Source: Brachionus plicatilis (lineage: Eukaryota; Rotifera; Eurotatoria; Ploima; Brachionidae). Taken from it: DNA of 64,000 nt. The translations under genes and the position numbers were made by a program. The stretch spans positions 306,823-370,822 of the forward strand of contig QEOQ01000070.1 in assembly GCA_010279815.1 (NCBI GenBank), written 5' to 3'. Position 1 is the stretch's first letter, and every line of letters starts with the position of its first letter. Under the pieces are notes generated by a model. That model was not told where the DNA came from. It was given only the letters and a program-made list of their open reading frames with translations, and searched no databases. This document shows positions 1-12,212 of this stretch, in pieces.

Positions 1-646
1 AAATTTATTTTTTAATTAATTGAAATTACCTAATTTTATGTTATATCCGGTATATTACAGTAAATTTACTATTTCTTTGGGAATTTTACTTAAATTTTGG
101 TAAAATTTCAATTTTTTTTTCAATTTCAAGGTTAATCAACATTTTTCTTTAAGACTGGTTAAAACATCAATTTATATTTTATTTAAAAAAATTCATTTAA
201 AATTTTAAATTATTATAAAATGAAAAAAATTTGAATTCAAAATTATTTGAAAAAATTTAGCAAAAAGATATTCAAGTTAAACAATTCAAATATTTGCACA
301 TATTTAAAAAATATCAAATTAATGCTATTGAAAATTGACAGCTTAAATATTGAAAACTTTTCAGATTAAATTTTTTGGATTTAAGAATTTTTTTAATATG
401 AATTAAAAAGTGCACCACAACACGGAATCTATTTTTCTCCTAATTTTTTTTACATTTAATTTCTGAAAGATGGTAATAATCTAGGACTGTTCCGAATTCG
501 ATTTTAGTTTTGCATTTTTATGTAATTATACCAAAAGTCAAAGTGAAAAATCAAAATGGTAAAAAGTCAATGTCAGACCTGGACTTTGAAATTTAAAAAT
601 TTAGATTTCATTATACGAGAATTTTTATTCAATAAAATTTAAAAAA
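1..646. other. AT-rich non-coding stretch at left edge
   Basis: No coding exon is recognisable. Since the first visible exon of the TBC1D31-like gene opens right after an acceptor AG, this is probably intron of that gene. A short AAGTCAAAGT-type motif near 535-595 resembles motifs near 6300-6380, 54960-55090 and 60060-60110, suggesting a dispersed repeat. Confidence 0.5.
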
Positions 647-775
647 GCTTCTGATGAAGCCAAGTTTGCGGCAAAAAAAACATTGGGCTGGCATCCAGTG
701 GTCTTTAGCATATGTAGTGAATTTATGAAAAATGAAAATGGCTTTAAATTGAACATGTCCAAGAAACATAAATAA
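647..775 (+). pseudogene. Degenerate zinc-finger-like repeat ORF, copy 1
   Basis: An open stretch of 42 codons ending in TAA encodes a peptide with the core SEFMKNENGF and a lysine-rich tail. A sister copy at 28694-28998 has the better-preserved core CSICGEFMKNE followed by a His, so the family is a CxxC zinc-finger-like tail. In this copy the first Cys of the pair is Phe, so the metal site is broken. There is no start codon or promoter, and it sits inside a probable intron. It is most likely a decayed transposon or retrocopy fragment. The host gene family is not recognised. Confidence 0.45.
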
Positions 776-1002
776 TTAATATTTTTCTTGTTTTTTTTTA
801 TAAAAAGGGACCTTTTTTTTAAACTAAATTAAAATTATAAATTTTTCTGATCACAAAAAAAATTTACTTTAATTCATCGGTTAATTAACGATCACATTTT
901 TTGTGAACACTTGATTGTTACATCGACATGACAAAAAATCTTTTTTTTTTAAAAATGCTAAAATAAAATAAAATAATTAATTAAAACATTTTTTCTATTA
1001 AG

Positions 1003-4000
1003 TGACGGCAAAATGTTGGCTGTTGGCTCAAGGCAAAATTTCGTCGATTTATTCAGTATCGAAACAAAAAATTTTATTAAAAAAATTGAGCTAAAAAAAA
1101 CAGACTCTGCCTTAAAAGAATGCATAATTCTTCCTGGTCTATGCTATGACAATAAGATACTAATTGTTCTCTATTCAGATGGTGTCTTAGACGTTTACAA
1201 TATTGAAACTAGCCAGTTCTTGTCCAATCTCAACAGCTATAACATCATTCATAACCAAAGCCAGATCATAAATGACCAAAAAATAGTCCAAATATACTCC
1301 ACTTCGAATTCAAGATACTTTTGCGGCATCACTCAGTGTGGATATATCCAAGTTTATGATTTAGATTGCTCGTTTATAAAAAATTTAAAAGCAACCAGCT
1401 CTCTAATGAAGTCATCCATTAACTCGACCCAATCTAGGTCTATGGATAAGCCAGAAGAAAAAAAATCATTCAGCATGTGTAAAGCGAAGCCTCAAAATGT
1501 GTCCAAAAGAGTTCAAAATTTGCTTGAAAATTCTCAGATACAGTCCAAGCTTGTCAAAATTTTAAAGTGCTATAACGAGTATCCGTCAAGGTATAGAATG
1601 TTTATTTGGAAAGTTTTGCTCAAGTTACCAGAGAATTATGAGTCTTATGCGTCTTTTGTGGAACGTGGTGTTCATCCTTCCTATGCAAACTTTTCCAAAA
1701 CATATCCGATAAAGAGCCAAAAATGTGTTAGGTTAATGGAAAAAACGTTGTCTGCTTTGGCTTACTGGTCACCAGTATTTGCTGAATGCGACTTTCTACC
1801 ATTGTTAATTTTTCCATTTGTTAAATTGTTTTTAAACAATCAAGTTGTTTGCTTTGAAATATGCGCCACTTTTATAAGTAAAAATTAGAAAATTAAAAAA
1901 AATCAATTTTTTTTTTTAAAAATTAAAATTTTTTTAGATAATTGGTGTCAACACTGGTTTGAATTTTTTCCAAATCCACCGATGAATATTTTAAACATGA
2001 TCGAAAATTTGCTCTGCCATCATGACCGCATTCTATTAGACCATTTTGTCAGATACCGAATAAATTGCCAGGTAAATTTTACAGCAATTAATTATAAATT
2101 ATAAATTAATTTTTTCTACATATTTTTCTCATAATCAAATGATTTTAATTTCGACGATTTTTTTAAATAGAAGCTGGTAAATTTCTTTTGTACAATTCTT
2201 TGGAAACATTCTGTCAATAAATTTTTGTTAAAACTAGTTTTACATTTCGAAAAAATTGAAAATAAATATGCTATACTAAGGTTTATGATTTAGGATACGA
2301 TTCGTGAAAATAAAGTGTACAGGTAGATAAAATATTTTAAAAAATTAAGCTGGAGAAAATCATATACATTAATTATATAAAAAAAATTGTAATAAAAAAA
2401 TAAAGAAAGAAATAGAAATCAAATTAAATTTAACAGCTTTTACAATTTTTTACATGACCAATCTTTTTGATACATTAAGAAAAAATAAATATTAGAGAAA
2501 TATGGTAGATTCTTGAAATTTTGTGGATGTTTTAATCAATATGTCTTGTAAACATAGTTTGTTAAATTTTTGAATTCTTTCTATAACTAAGACAGCTTTT
2601 AATGCACACCTTCCTATTTAATAAGTTTGACCTCATGTGAAAAATAAAGTAATTTTCTAATCATACCAGCTTATTCAAAATCATTTTCTCTTTCGAATGA
2701 TACATTTAAAGTATTTTTGACTTAAACTGATCAAAATTTATCCGAAAAAAATTTTAAAGACACAATTTCAAAATTATTGAAGATTAGCTAATAATAGCTA
2801 TTTAATCTTTTACTTTTGATAAAAATTAGGAAGTCTCATTCAAATTTTCTCGAATAAAGATAATTTTGAAAAATTTTTTAATCTATCTCTTATTTTGGTT
2901 TGAAAGAAATTTGTTTACAATGTTAATTTGTTTGTTCGAAAATGTACATTTATATCAAATTGAAATTTTTTAAATAATAAACAAATTTAACTTCGAAAAA
3001 AAATAAGAATTTTTTTAAATGATTTTTTAACAATGATTCATTTAAAAAATAGAAGTATCGAAGTTTATGATCAGTTTTTTCTTATTTTTCTTTTTTATCC
3101 ATTTGTCACCACCTTAAAATTTTCTCCTTTCTTGTAAAGGTAAATTTTTCTTAAATAGAAGTTTGAATCAATTTTTTGACCTTTAATTAAAGGAAAAACA
3201 AAAAAAAAATTTTAAAATTTTGAGAGTAAAATTGATTCTCCATCAACTAAGAGAAATTTTTTCATTACTAAATATTAAGAGTAATTACCAAAAAAGCTTT
3301 TTTTTTTTAATCCAAAAAAAACCGACAACCAACTTAGATGGCTCTTTTTAAAAAAAAAAATCATTGTTTTTAAGTATTTTTTTTTCAACCTGCTTAGAAA
3401 ATTTAAACGATAAATGACTAGCTGGTAATTTAGCGTGAAATTACTCATTTAAATTTATTCTTGATGAATTATAAATTAAGAATTAAGTGCAGAGAAATTT
3501 TTTTAAAAATATTTTCAATTAAATATTTAAAAAAAATTTCTGCATTTTAGAAAATAAATGAATGAAAAATATGAACATTTTTTCTTTAGTTTTAATAAAG
3601 ATCTTAATAGAGTCTTCAAATAATCTTAAGGTGACTCAACAGGCTAGTGTCCATGCCTTACCGATTAAAACTTCATTTATTTAAATTCATTATAAAATAG
3701 TAAAAATATAAAAAAATTTAGTCAAGAAGTTATTCAAGTTTTTCTGAATTGAAATGATCGAATTGAAACGAACTTCACAACCTCTAAGGTATTCAAGTTA
3801 AATGATTGAAATTTTACCAAAAAGAGTTAAAAAATTAAATTAATTCTATTGAACATTGAAAGCAATTAAATATCAAAAACTTCAACTTTTGATCCCAAAG
3901 CAATTTATTAATTTTGATTAAATTAAAAAAAATCTCAAGGTTTTTTGTAATTTCAAAGAAGAAATGTAGTGCTTGATACCGATAACTTCGAACAATAAAA

Positions 4001-6105
4001 ATAATATTTCGATATCGTCCAGAGGTATCGATATTTTATTTATGTCGTCTAAAGGTATCGATACTAATTAATTAACTAACTATTCCTGATAATTTTTTTA
4101 AATTAAGGATTTTTTAAAAATAATATTTGAACATAAACTAATTTTTTTAATTTTTTGTAAAAAACATTGTCTTCTCTATAAAAATTATTGAATTATTAGA
4201 AAAAAGCACAAGCTACACCATCTGAGACTATTTTCCTTTACAGGCTACAGTCTTTAAAATGTCGTAATTCACTAAATCCAAACAAAGTTGAAAAAATAAT
4301 GATTCTTTACCAAAAAGAAAAAAATAAAGTAAAACTGAATACAGATTTCTGCATAAAAAAAATATAAAATGAATAAAAAAAAAATTTTTTTTTTATTTAA
4401 GTAAATCATAAATCCTAAATAATGAAAAATTAATTCAAGAAAATTTTATTAGAATGAGGAAGCTTTTTAATTAAAATTATTAATTTAATTATTTATTTTC
4501 ATTTTTATATTCAATTTTATATATAAATTTTTATTTTAAGTATAATTTATTCAAATTGAATTTAAAAATCAAATAATTTATCAGAATACTTGGCAAATAT
4601 CGATACCATTGGATGATATCGATAATATATCGATACTTTTAGACGATATCGATTTTGAAAATATCGATATCTTCTATCGATATTCATTATCGATATCAAG
4701 CACCAGAGAAATGTAATAAAACCGTATTTTTATAAAAAATTTTATATTTTATTAATGCTATTTGATTCAAATTTAAAATTAAATGATAAAAAAGTAAAAA
4801 CTCTATGCTAATTTTAAAATTTTAAAATTGCTTCTTCTGAAAAATAACATTAAAGGGTAGAATAATAATCAGAACACGGAGGAATAAAAGTTTTAATTAT
4901 TTTTTTCAAAAAAAAATTTCTTATTTATTAGGCATAAAATTTTCATTTTCAATAAAATAAGCTGTCAATATTTATTTCTTTTAGATCTATGGTTGGTGTC
5001 TCCTAGAGACAATATTTTCTGAAGTTTTTAGCAAAAACGAATGGCAAATTTTAATGGACAATTTGTTGAGTCAGCATCCAGGCTTTTTGTTGTACCTAGT
5101 CGCAGCTTATTCAATATGTAACCGGACTGCTCTCATTCAAGTAAAAGATTTAGATGATGCCAAGTATTTCTATCGACACCGTAATCCATTGAGCGTTCAT
5201 CATTTAATATCCGAGGCCCATAAAATGGCCAAAACCACTCCAAGCGACATAGATCCGTGCAAAATTCTTCAAAATTTTCAACCTCTTGGCAAAGGCACTT
5301 ATCCAGTTTTTAATAAACAACCAAAATTTATAACTGATTACCAATTGATCGAAAAAACTCGCATCCTTCAAGATGAAATTCAGTATTTAAAAGAGCGCGA
5401 TGCCCACCTGGAATCTCACAAATTGTCCGAGGGAAAAAAACTAGAGAACGAATACATGCTCAAACAAATGCTTTGGGACAAGGCTGTTAATGCAAAGCAA
5501 AATAATTATTACAAACAAAATGTAATGGAATATGAAAGACAAAAGATGCTCGGAGGAAAACAGTTGTTATGTGATCAACAGGCTAGTTTTGAAAGATCTA
5601 ATTTAAATGGCACTAAATTGAACAAAATTACAGTCGGTGGTGAACCAACTGTGACAAGAGATCGAGATGGACATACTTTGCTTAATAAAATGAAAAAAAT
5701 TGATGAAAATTTTGACGAAATTCAAAATACTATCAATCAAAAGTGTGGCAGAAGCCAAGATTTGCACGAAAGCCAGGAATTGGAAGAAGTGCTAGACATT
5801 TCAAATGATGAAGATTTCAAAAAAATTGAATCAGAACTCAAAGCTAATCGAGCTAGTGCTATTTTGGAAATTTGTGATCCAAAGACGGAAACTTCAGCCG
5901 ATTATTCAAGCTCATCAATTTGTATTTTAAATTTTTATATTTTAGTAAAAAAAAAATTATTTTTTTTTTAAATTTAGTTAGTTTAGACAGAGGGCGAAAA
6001 GTTATTGAGAACCAAGAGAGAGAAACTTTGAAAAGAATTTACGAAATCAGGCAAACATTGGCACTTCAAGGACGTTCAAGCGTCAAATCTAAAGTAGTTC
6101 ATTGA
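1003..6105 (+). CDS. TBC1D31: TBC1D31-like (WDR67) WD40/TBC protein, 3' part
   Basis: Four exons: 1003-1877, 1938-2071, 4985-5921 and 5978-6105, all joined at GT/AG with matching phase, giving about 690 residues and a stop at 6103-6105. The first exon starts mid-codon after AG, so the N-terminal WD40 repeats lie left of the window. Human TBC1D31 is about 1066 residues. Visible parts are the last WD40 blades (DGKMLAVGS start), a linker, a TBC fold (YNEYPSRYRMFIWK; NWCQHWFEFFPNPP across the exon 1/2 join; GWCLLETIFSEVF at exon 3 start), then charged coiled coil from about 5340. In animals TBC1D31 is a centriolar-satellite protein linked to ciliogenesis. The catalytic Arg/Gln fingers of active Rab-GAPs are not obvious, as in the family. 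AATAAA lies near 6140. Intron 2 is 2.9 kb and holds transposons, while introns 1 and 3 are about 60 bp. Confidence 0.85.
3715..3796 (-). repeat. Solo arm of family-F inverted-repeat element
   Basis: The sequence ending in GAACTTCACAACC closely matches the right arms of the elements at 23821-24126 and 61371-61746, including AGTTATTCAAGTTTTTCTGA. No matching left arm lies within a few hundred bases upstream, so only one end remains. Confidence 0.6.
3967..4705. mobile_element. hAT-like miniature element with TATCGATA palindromes
   Basis: Ends read TAGTGCTTGAT at left and ATCAAGCACCA at right, an inverted repeat with one mismatch. They are flanked by AAGAAATG and GAGAAATG, a 7 of 8 match compatible with the 8-bp target duplication of hAT elements. 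Inside both ends lie clustered copies of the palindrome TATCGATA/GATATCGAT (about 3985-4062 and 4595-4695). No transposase reading frame is visible, so it would be non-autonomous. It lies in TBC1D31 intron 2. Confidence 0.65.
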
Positions 6106-6913
6106 ATTTTCAGATTTTTTTTATGATACCAAAATAACCTCAATAAAAACTTAAATTTAACATTTTTTTTATCTAGTTTTCTATCTAAAATCTGCACTAA
6201 TTCTAAAAACTCTTTTTTGTAGTTATTGTGGCGGCCCACTAAATAAGAACCCAAAAAGTGCCCTTTAAAGGAAAAAAATCTTTGACACAGACTTTGTTAA
6301 AAAAAATTTAAGTCAAAGTTCTGACTTGATTTCAAAAAAATAATTTTTAAAGTCAAAGTCCAGACTTGACTTTGACCAACTCTGTTACCAAGATTAATGG
6401 AAAATGTAATATGAATTTAATTTTGGTTAAAAGTAATTTTTTTTTGGAGAATTTGTTCAAAATTAACTTCCAATTTAGGATTTAATTTTATTTTAAATTT
6501 AAATTAACTCTGATTTAAAAAGAAATAAAAAAATTATTTTTAAATCTAAAAATCTCAAAAACCGATCAAACCGGCTATAAAACAAAGCTGAAATTTAGAT
6601 TCTATGGGTTACATTTACCCAAATAACATGTCGTTTAAAATTCAAATAAAAAGTCCATGCAGGTTGTTTAGGGGTCCAAACATTTTGACCATATTTTTTG
6701 ATTTTTCGCTCCGAAAGCAATCAAGAAGAAATAAGTTACTTGGTCGAATCTTAATATTTTTTGATGGTATATAAAAATTTTAAATAATGTGGTAGGGGTG
6801 CAAGTTAATTTTTAAAAATACGACCTGTCGTGTAACTTTAAAAACTGTTTTTTTGGGAATTTTCGGGTTTAATAAAATAAATAAAGCAAAAGCAACCCCT
6901 CATTTAAAAGAGC
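6106..6913. other. Intergenic spacer after TBC1D31-like gene
   Basis: Contains the likely poly(A) signal AATAAA near 6140, an AAGTCAAAGT motif cluster (6300-6380) shared with other sites in the window, and a more mixed-composition stretch at 6550-6900. No ORF or RNA gene was recognised. Confidence 0.5.
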
Positions 6914-6921
6914 ATAAAGAG

Positions 6922-7345
6922 TAGTGTTGGGAATCGACTAGGTCGACTAGAGTCGACTAAATTTTTTTTTAGTCGACTCGACTTCAAAAAGATATTTTCT
7001 TTTAAATTTAATTTTTTTTACCTAAAAAATTTTTTTGTTTTCTGCTTTTTTCTAATTATTTTATCTAATCAACTATCGAATTATAATATTAATTATTTAA
7101 CTTAATTGTTTTTTAAAATTTACATTGATCTTTTTCCATTGAGGATCGATCCAGGACCCTATTACCGAGAAAAATTAAACAACGACTTAGCTAAATCGAC
7201 TATGCAGTTTCTTTGCTATTTATGTAGAAAAATACAACTTAAAACTTTTCTTTTCAATTTAATTTTTGAAAAAATATTTTCGAGTCGAGTTGACTAAAAA
7301 AGAAGCTTAGTCGAGTCGACTCGGGACAAAATATGCCCAACACTA
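6922..7345. mobile_element. hAT-like miniature element with GTCGAC palindromes
   Basis: Terminal inverted repeats TAGTGTTGGG and CCCAACACTA are perfect over 10 bp. The flanks 6914-6921 and 7346-7353 are both ATAAAGAG, a perfect 8-bp target duplication as expected of hAT transposons. Subterminal zones on both sides carry repeated AGTCGACT-type palindromes. The 424-bp body has no transposase, so it is a non-autonomous (MITE-type) element. Confidence 0.85.
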
Positions 7346-7496
7346 ATAAAGAGACTAATTTTTTGGGATATAATTGGACTTAGCTAAGATTTAATTTTTC
7401 GAAATACGGCCGGGTGTGCTTTTTAATCAAAAATTTGGGGTGTGCATTTTTCAGGTATCCCTTAATTTATAATATAAAAATAAATTAAAATAATAA

Positions 7497-8265
7497 AAAA
7501 TTATAAATGATATGGAGTTATATGAAAAAAATTAAAATTTTTTTAATTCTTGGATTTTTTCTTAGAGATCCTGACGAGCTGAATCCAAAAATATCAAAAA
7601 ATTGAAAATCAGATCTTTGAATATTTATGTCAGCTCAAATTCTTAATAGATATATTAAACTTAGAATGATCATATCTTAGTTATTTTAATTTTATTTTAA
7701 AACAATCGAAAAATAGAAGGCAATTAAAAAAATAATAATTTGATCATTTAATAAAAAATCAATTTTATAGCAATTAAAAACAAATAATTTTTAAGGGCTT
7801 TAAAATTGGTTTTTTACCAGAGGTTGTCGCTGTCTGAGACGTACCAGTACCATCATGTCATTGAAACCTCGACTAGAAAAAAAAATTTTCTATCTCATTT
7901 AAGTATCTGTAAAATGCTTAAATTTTAAACGCCGCCTAATTTCGTTTCTTAAGATATTTTTACTTAAATTTAAAAAACTTTTTCTTATTAGCTATAGGCT
8001 TTTAATTTTACTATTTAATTCAGGAAAATTAAAAAACTCTGAAAATAAAAATTATTTTAAAAGACTTAAGAAAAATAAATAAAAAAAAATCTCAAGAAAT
8101 GACCAATATATGACCATTTTAAGTATATTATATCTATTAAGAGCTGACATAAATATTGAAAAAAAAGATCTGATTTTCAATTTTTTGATATTTTTGGATT
8201 CAAGATCTCAAAGAAATTTTAAAATTCTAAAATTTATAATTTTTTTCATATCATTACAAAACAAA
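7497..8265. repeat. Inverted-repeat element, about 160-bp arms
   Basis: The stretch 7505-7660 reappears inverted at about 8105-8262. Shared landmarks are CCAAAAATATCAAAAAATTG, CAGATCTT, TATGTCAGCTC and TTAATAGATATA. The centre (7700-8090) is not obviously related between halves. The outer part (GAGATCCTGACGAGCTGAA) resembles GTAGATCTTGACGCGCTGAT in the arms of the SWIM-finger inverted repeat at 37538-39374, so the two may be relatives. Confidence 0.65.
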
Positions 8266-9121
8266 CGTTTTTAGTTCCATTTGTTTGATTCTTTCTTCTT
8301 CTTTATAACGGTGATATTAAACAAGACTATATCTGATTTTTTAAATTAAACAAATATTTTTAAAGCTAATCATTTATTTTTAAGTCAAAAATTAGTTATT
8401 AATTACACAACTTTGATAAAGATTCAAAAGGAAATTCCTCTCTTTTTTCCTTCAAAATTATTTTCATTTATGGTGGGTTAATGTTTAATTTTTATTTATG
8501 ATTCTTTTAAAAACCTTTAATTTTTAAGAGTCTTGCATTTTCAAAGGAAAAAATAAACGCGTTAAACCTACGTGTTTAAACACATCTGAAAATAAGTTAA
8601 AACGCGTTAGTCTATGGGTTTTTGACAAATTTTTCCTATTTAAAAACGTTACGCTCTTTTTGCGTTTAAATACAATTAAATAAAATAGAAAAATCGCATT
8701 TAGACGGGGAAAATTTTCATTTTATACGCTTCAAAAGGTTTCTTTACTCTTGGAATTTATGAATATTATTAACTAGAATTAATAATTAATTAAGAAAAAA
8801 ATATTTTATTTTTAATTTTTTCAAGTATTTATAAAATTTCAATATAATAAAAATTTAATCTAAGAAAATTATTCAATGCATTGAGTGTTGAAATTTTATT
8901 ATCTGGAGAACTCTTCTAGTTTTTCATGTTAAAGATCATTGATCTATATGGTTAACTGCTAAATTAATAAATATGCTTAATTAATGCTCTTTGTATTTAC
9001 CATGTTAAAGTAATCTTTTTATACAAAACTATAAAAATAATTAGAAAATTTTGTTTATATTTTTTGATTTTAATAAAATAGTTTTAGAAGCCAATTTTTA
9101 ATAACTTGTTAAGAAAATTTA
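8266..9121. other. Intergenic spacer without recognised genes
   Basis: AT-rich. A short zone at 8560-8740 has repeated ACGCGTT/GCGTTTAAA words on both strands, possibly a small degraded inverted repeat. Nothing else is supportable. Confidence 0.4.
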
Positions 9122-9463
9122 AGCATTGTGAATTTTGGAACAAAGAACAAAAACAAAAATTTTAAAATAAAATATCTTTTTTACTCTGAGTCCAAAAATT
9201 GTTCTGCAAAATGAGTCAGCTGATACAAAGTTTGTACCACCCAAATTAAGTCTCTGCAATAACTCTGCAATTTAATTTTAATGATTTTCTGATACATTTA
9301 GCGCTTTGCAGACTTGCAGAATTTTTGCAGAGACTTAATTTGAGTGGTGCAAACTTTGTATCAGCTGACACATTTGGCAGAACAATTTTTGGACTCAGAG
9401 TAAAAAAGATATTTTATTTTAAAATTTTTGTTTTTGTTCTTTGTTCCAAAATTCACAATGCCC
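9122..9463. mobile_element. Family-D miniature inverted-repeat element
   Basis: An almost complete palindrome. The left arm from GCATTGTGAATTTTGG through ACTCTGAGTCCAAAAATTG returns inverted on the right, ending CACAATGCCC. Flanks 9114-9121 and 9464-9471 are both AAAATTTA, an 8-bp duplication that carries limited weight because it is AT-only. The centre has repeated CTCTGCA/TGCAGAG words. A diverged relative lies at about 31672-31865. It has no coding capacity. Confidence 0.75.
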
Positions 9464-9956
9464 AAAATTTATTGTTGTCTATTTATAAACAGACGATTTT
9501 TTTTTAAATAATTTAAAGATTTTTTTTATTGCTTACAATTTTTATAGTATTGTTTAAGATTTAAGCGAGACTGTAGGCGTCGGAATCGGAATTTTGTTGC
9601 AGAAGCTTCATTTTCCAAGCATGCCCTGTTTTAAAGAAATTCCAAAGAAAATAAATTTTATTGTTCGCCATTCAATCTAAACAGAATTTTAATATTTTTT
9701 TATTTAAATTAAGTTGTTCCAGAATTCCATAAGATTGAACTAGAAATTTTATCGTGTAAAGAAAATTCATTTTATTTTTATTTAAAACAAAAAGTCACAA
9801 ATCTTGAAATAAAATCAAGTAAATAGAAATTTAAGAATCACAAAAATATGCTTTTCTTTAGAAAAAAAAATCAATCGAGCGTTTCATTGATTCTATTCGC
9901 CTTTATAAATAAACAGGGATTTTTCAAAAATTTAAAACAAAAATTCGAAAATTAAA

Positions 9957-10058
9957 TTTTTCGCGGACTGTGCTGGATCAGAGGATGGTTGTGAAGAGAC
10001 AAATGGCAAATGCAGAACAGAAGACACATTAGACAACCATCAAATACCAATGGCTTAA
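9957..10058 (+). other. Orphan Cys-rich open fragment
   Basis: Reads FADCAGSEDGCEETNGKC and then runs to a TAA at 10056-10058. The Cys spacing and acidic/Gly content suggest part of a small extracellular module. There is no start codon, no clear acceptor, and no partner exon nearby. GC is higher than in flanking DNA. It may be a lost exon or a repeat-borne fragment. No family can be named. Confidence 0.25.
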
Positions 10059-10471
10059 CTGGAATTCAGCAATGAAAGTTATGGTCACACTTTTTTTTCA
10101 ACTATTTTTTTTTCTAATTAGAGATTAATACTTTTAATTTAATAAACTTTATTGGCCCATGTTTATTAAGACAAGTCTTTATTATTAGAAAAACCCTATG
10201 CAGTAATATCAATAGAGTAAAATCTTCCAAATCAACATTTATTTAGAAAATAATTCCATAAGCATCAATCTATTTTTAGTAGCGTCAGGCCCCCAAGAAT
10301 AAAATATTCGCTTTCAAATTTTGCTTCCATAATAACACTCAGCAAAAAAACAAAAAATAATTTTTTCTTATAATAAATTAGAATAAACTTAAATATTTTG
10401 TGTATTAATTTTAAAGCGTTCTTTTTTTATTTTATTTTAGCTTATAATTCAAAGAAAGTTAAATTTTTGAA
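10059..10471. other. Upstream region of GPI
   Basis: AT-rich with no ORF. It ends in a pyrimidine-rich TTTTATTTTAG acceptor-like site at about 10430-10440, just before the GPI start. No TATA-type promoter can be singled out from such AT-rich sequence. Confidence 0.35.

Positions 10472-12212
<1,741 letters not shown>

Larger units (their letters stand above)
2072..4984 (+). other. Intron 2 of TBC1D31-like gene, repeat-bearing
   Basis: A 2.9-kb intron between phase-0 exons. It contains a solo arm of a GGTTGTGAAGTTC-type inverted-repeat element (about 3715-3796) and a complete hAT-like miniature element (3967-4705). The rest is A/T homopolymer-rich sequence without a recognisable exon. Confidence 0.75.

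Noticed and set aside
7106..7297. Open frame inside the hAT-like element at 6922-7345
   Set aside because: No transposase motif, lies in the body of a non-autonomous element and ends at its subterminal repeats.
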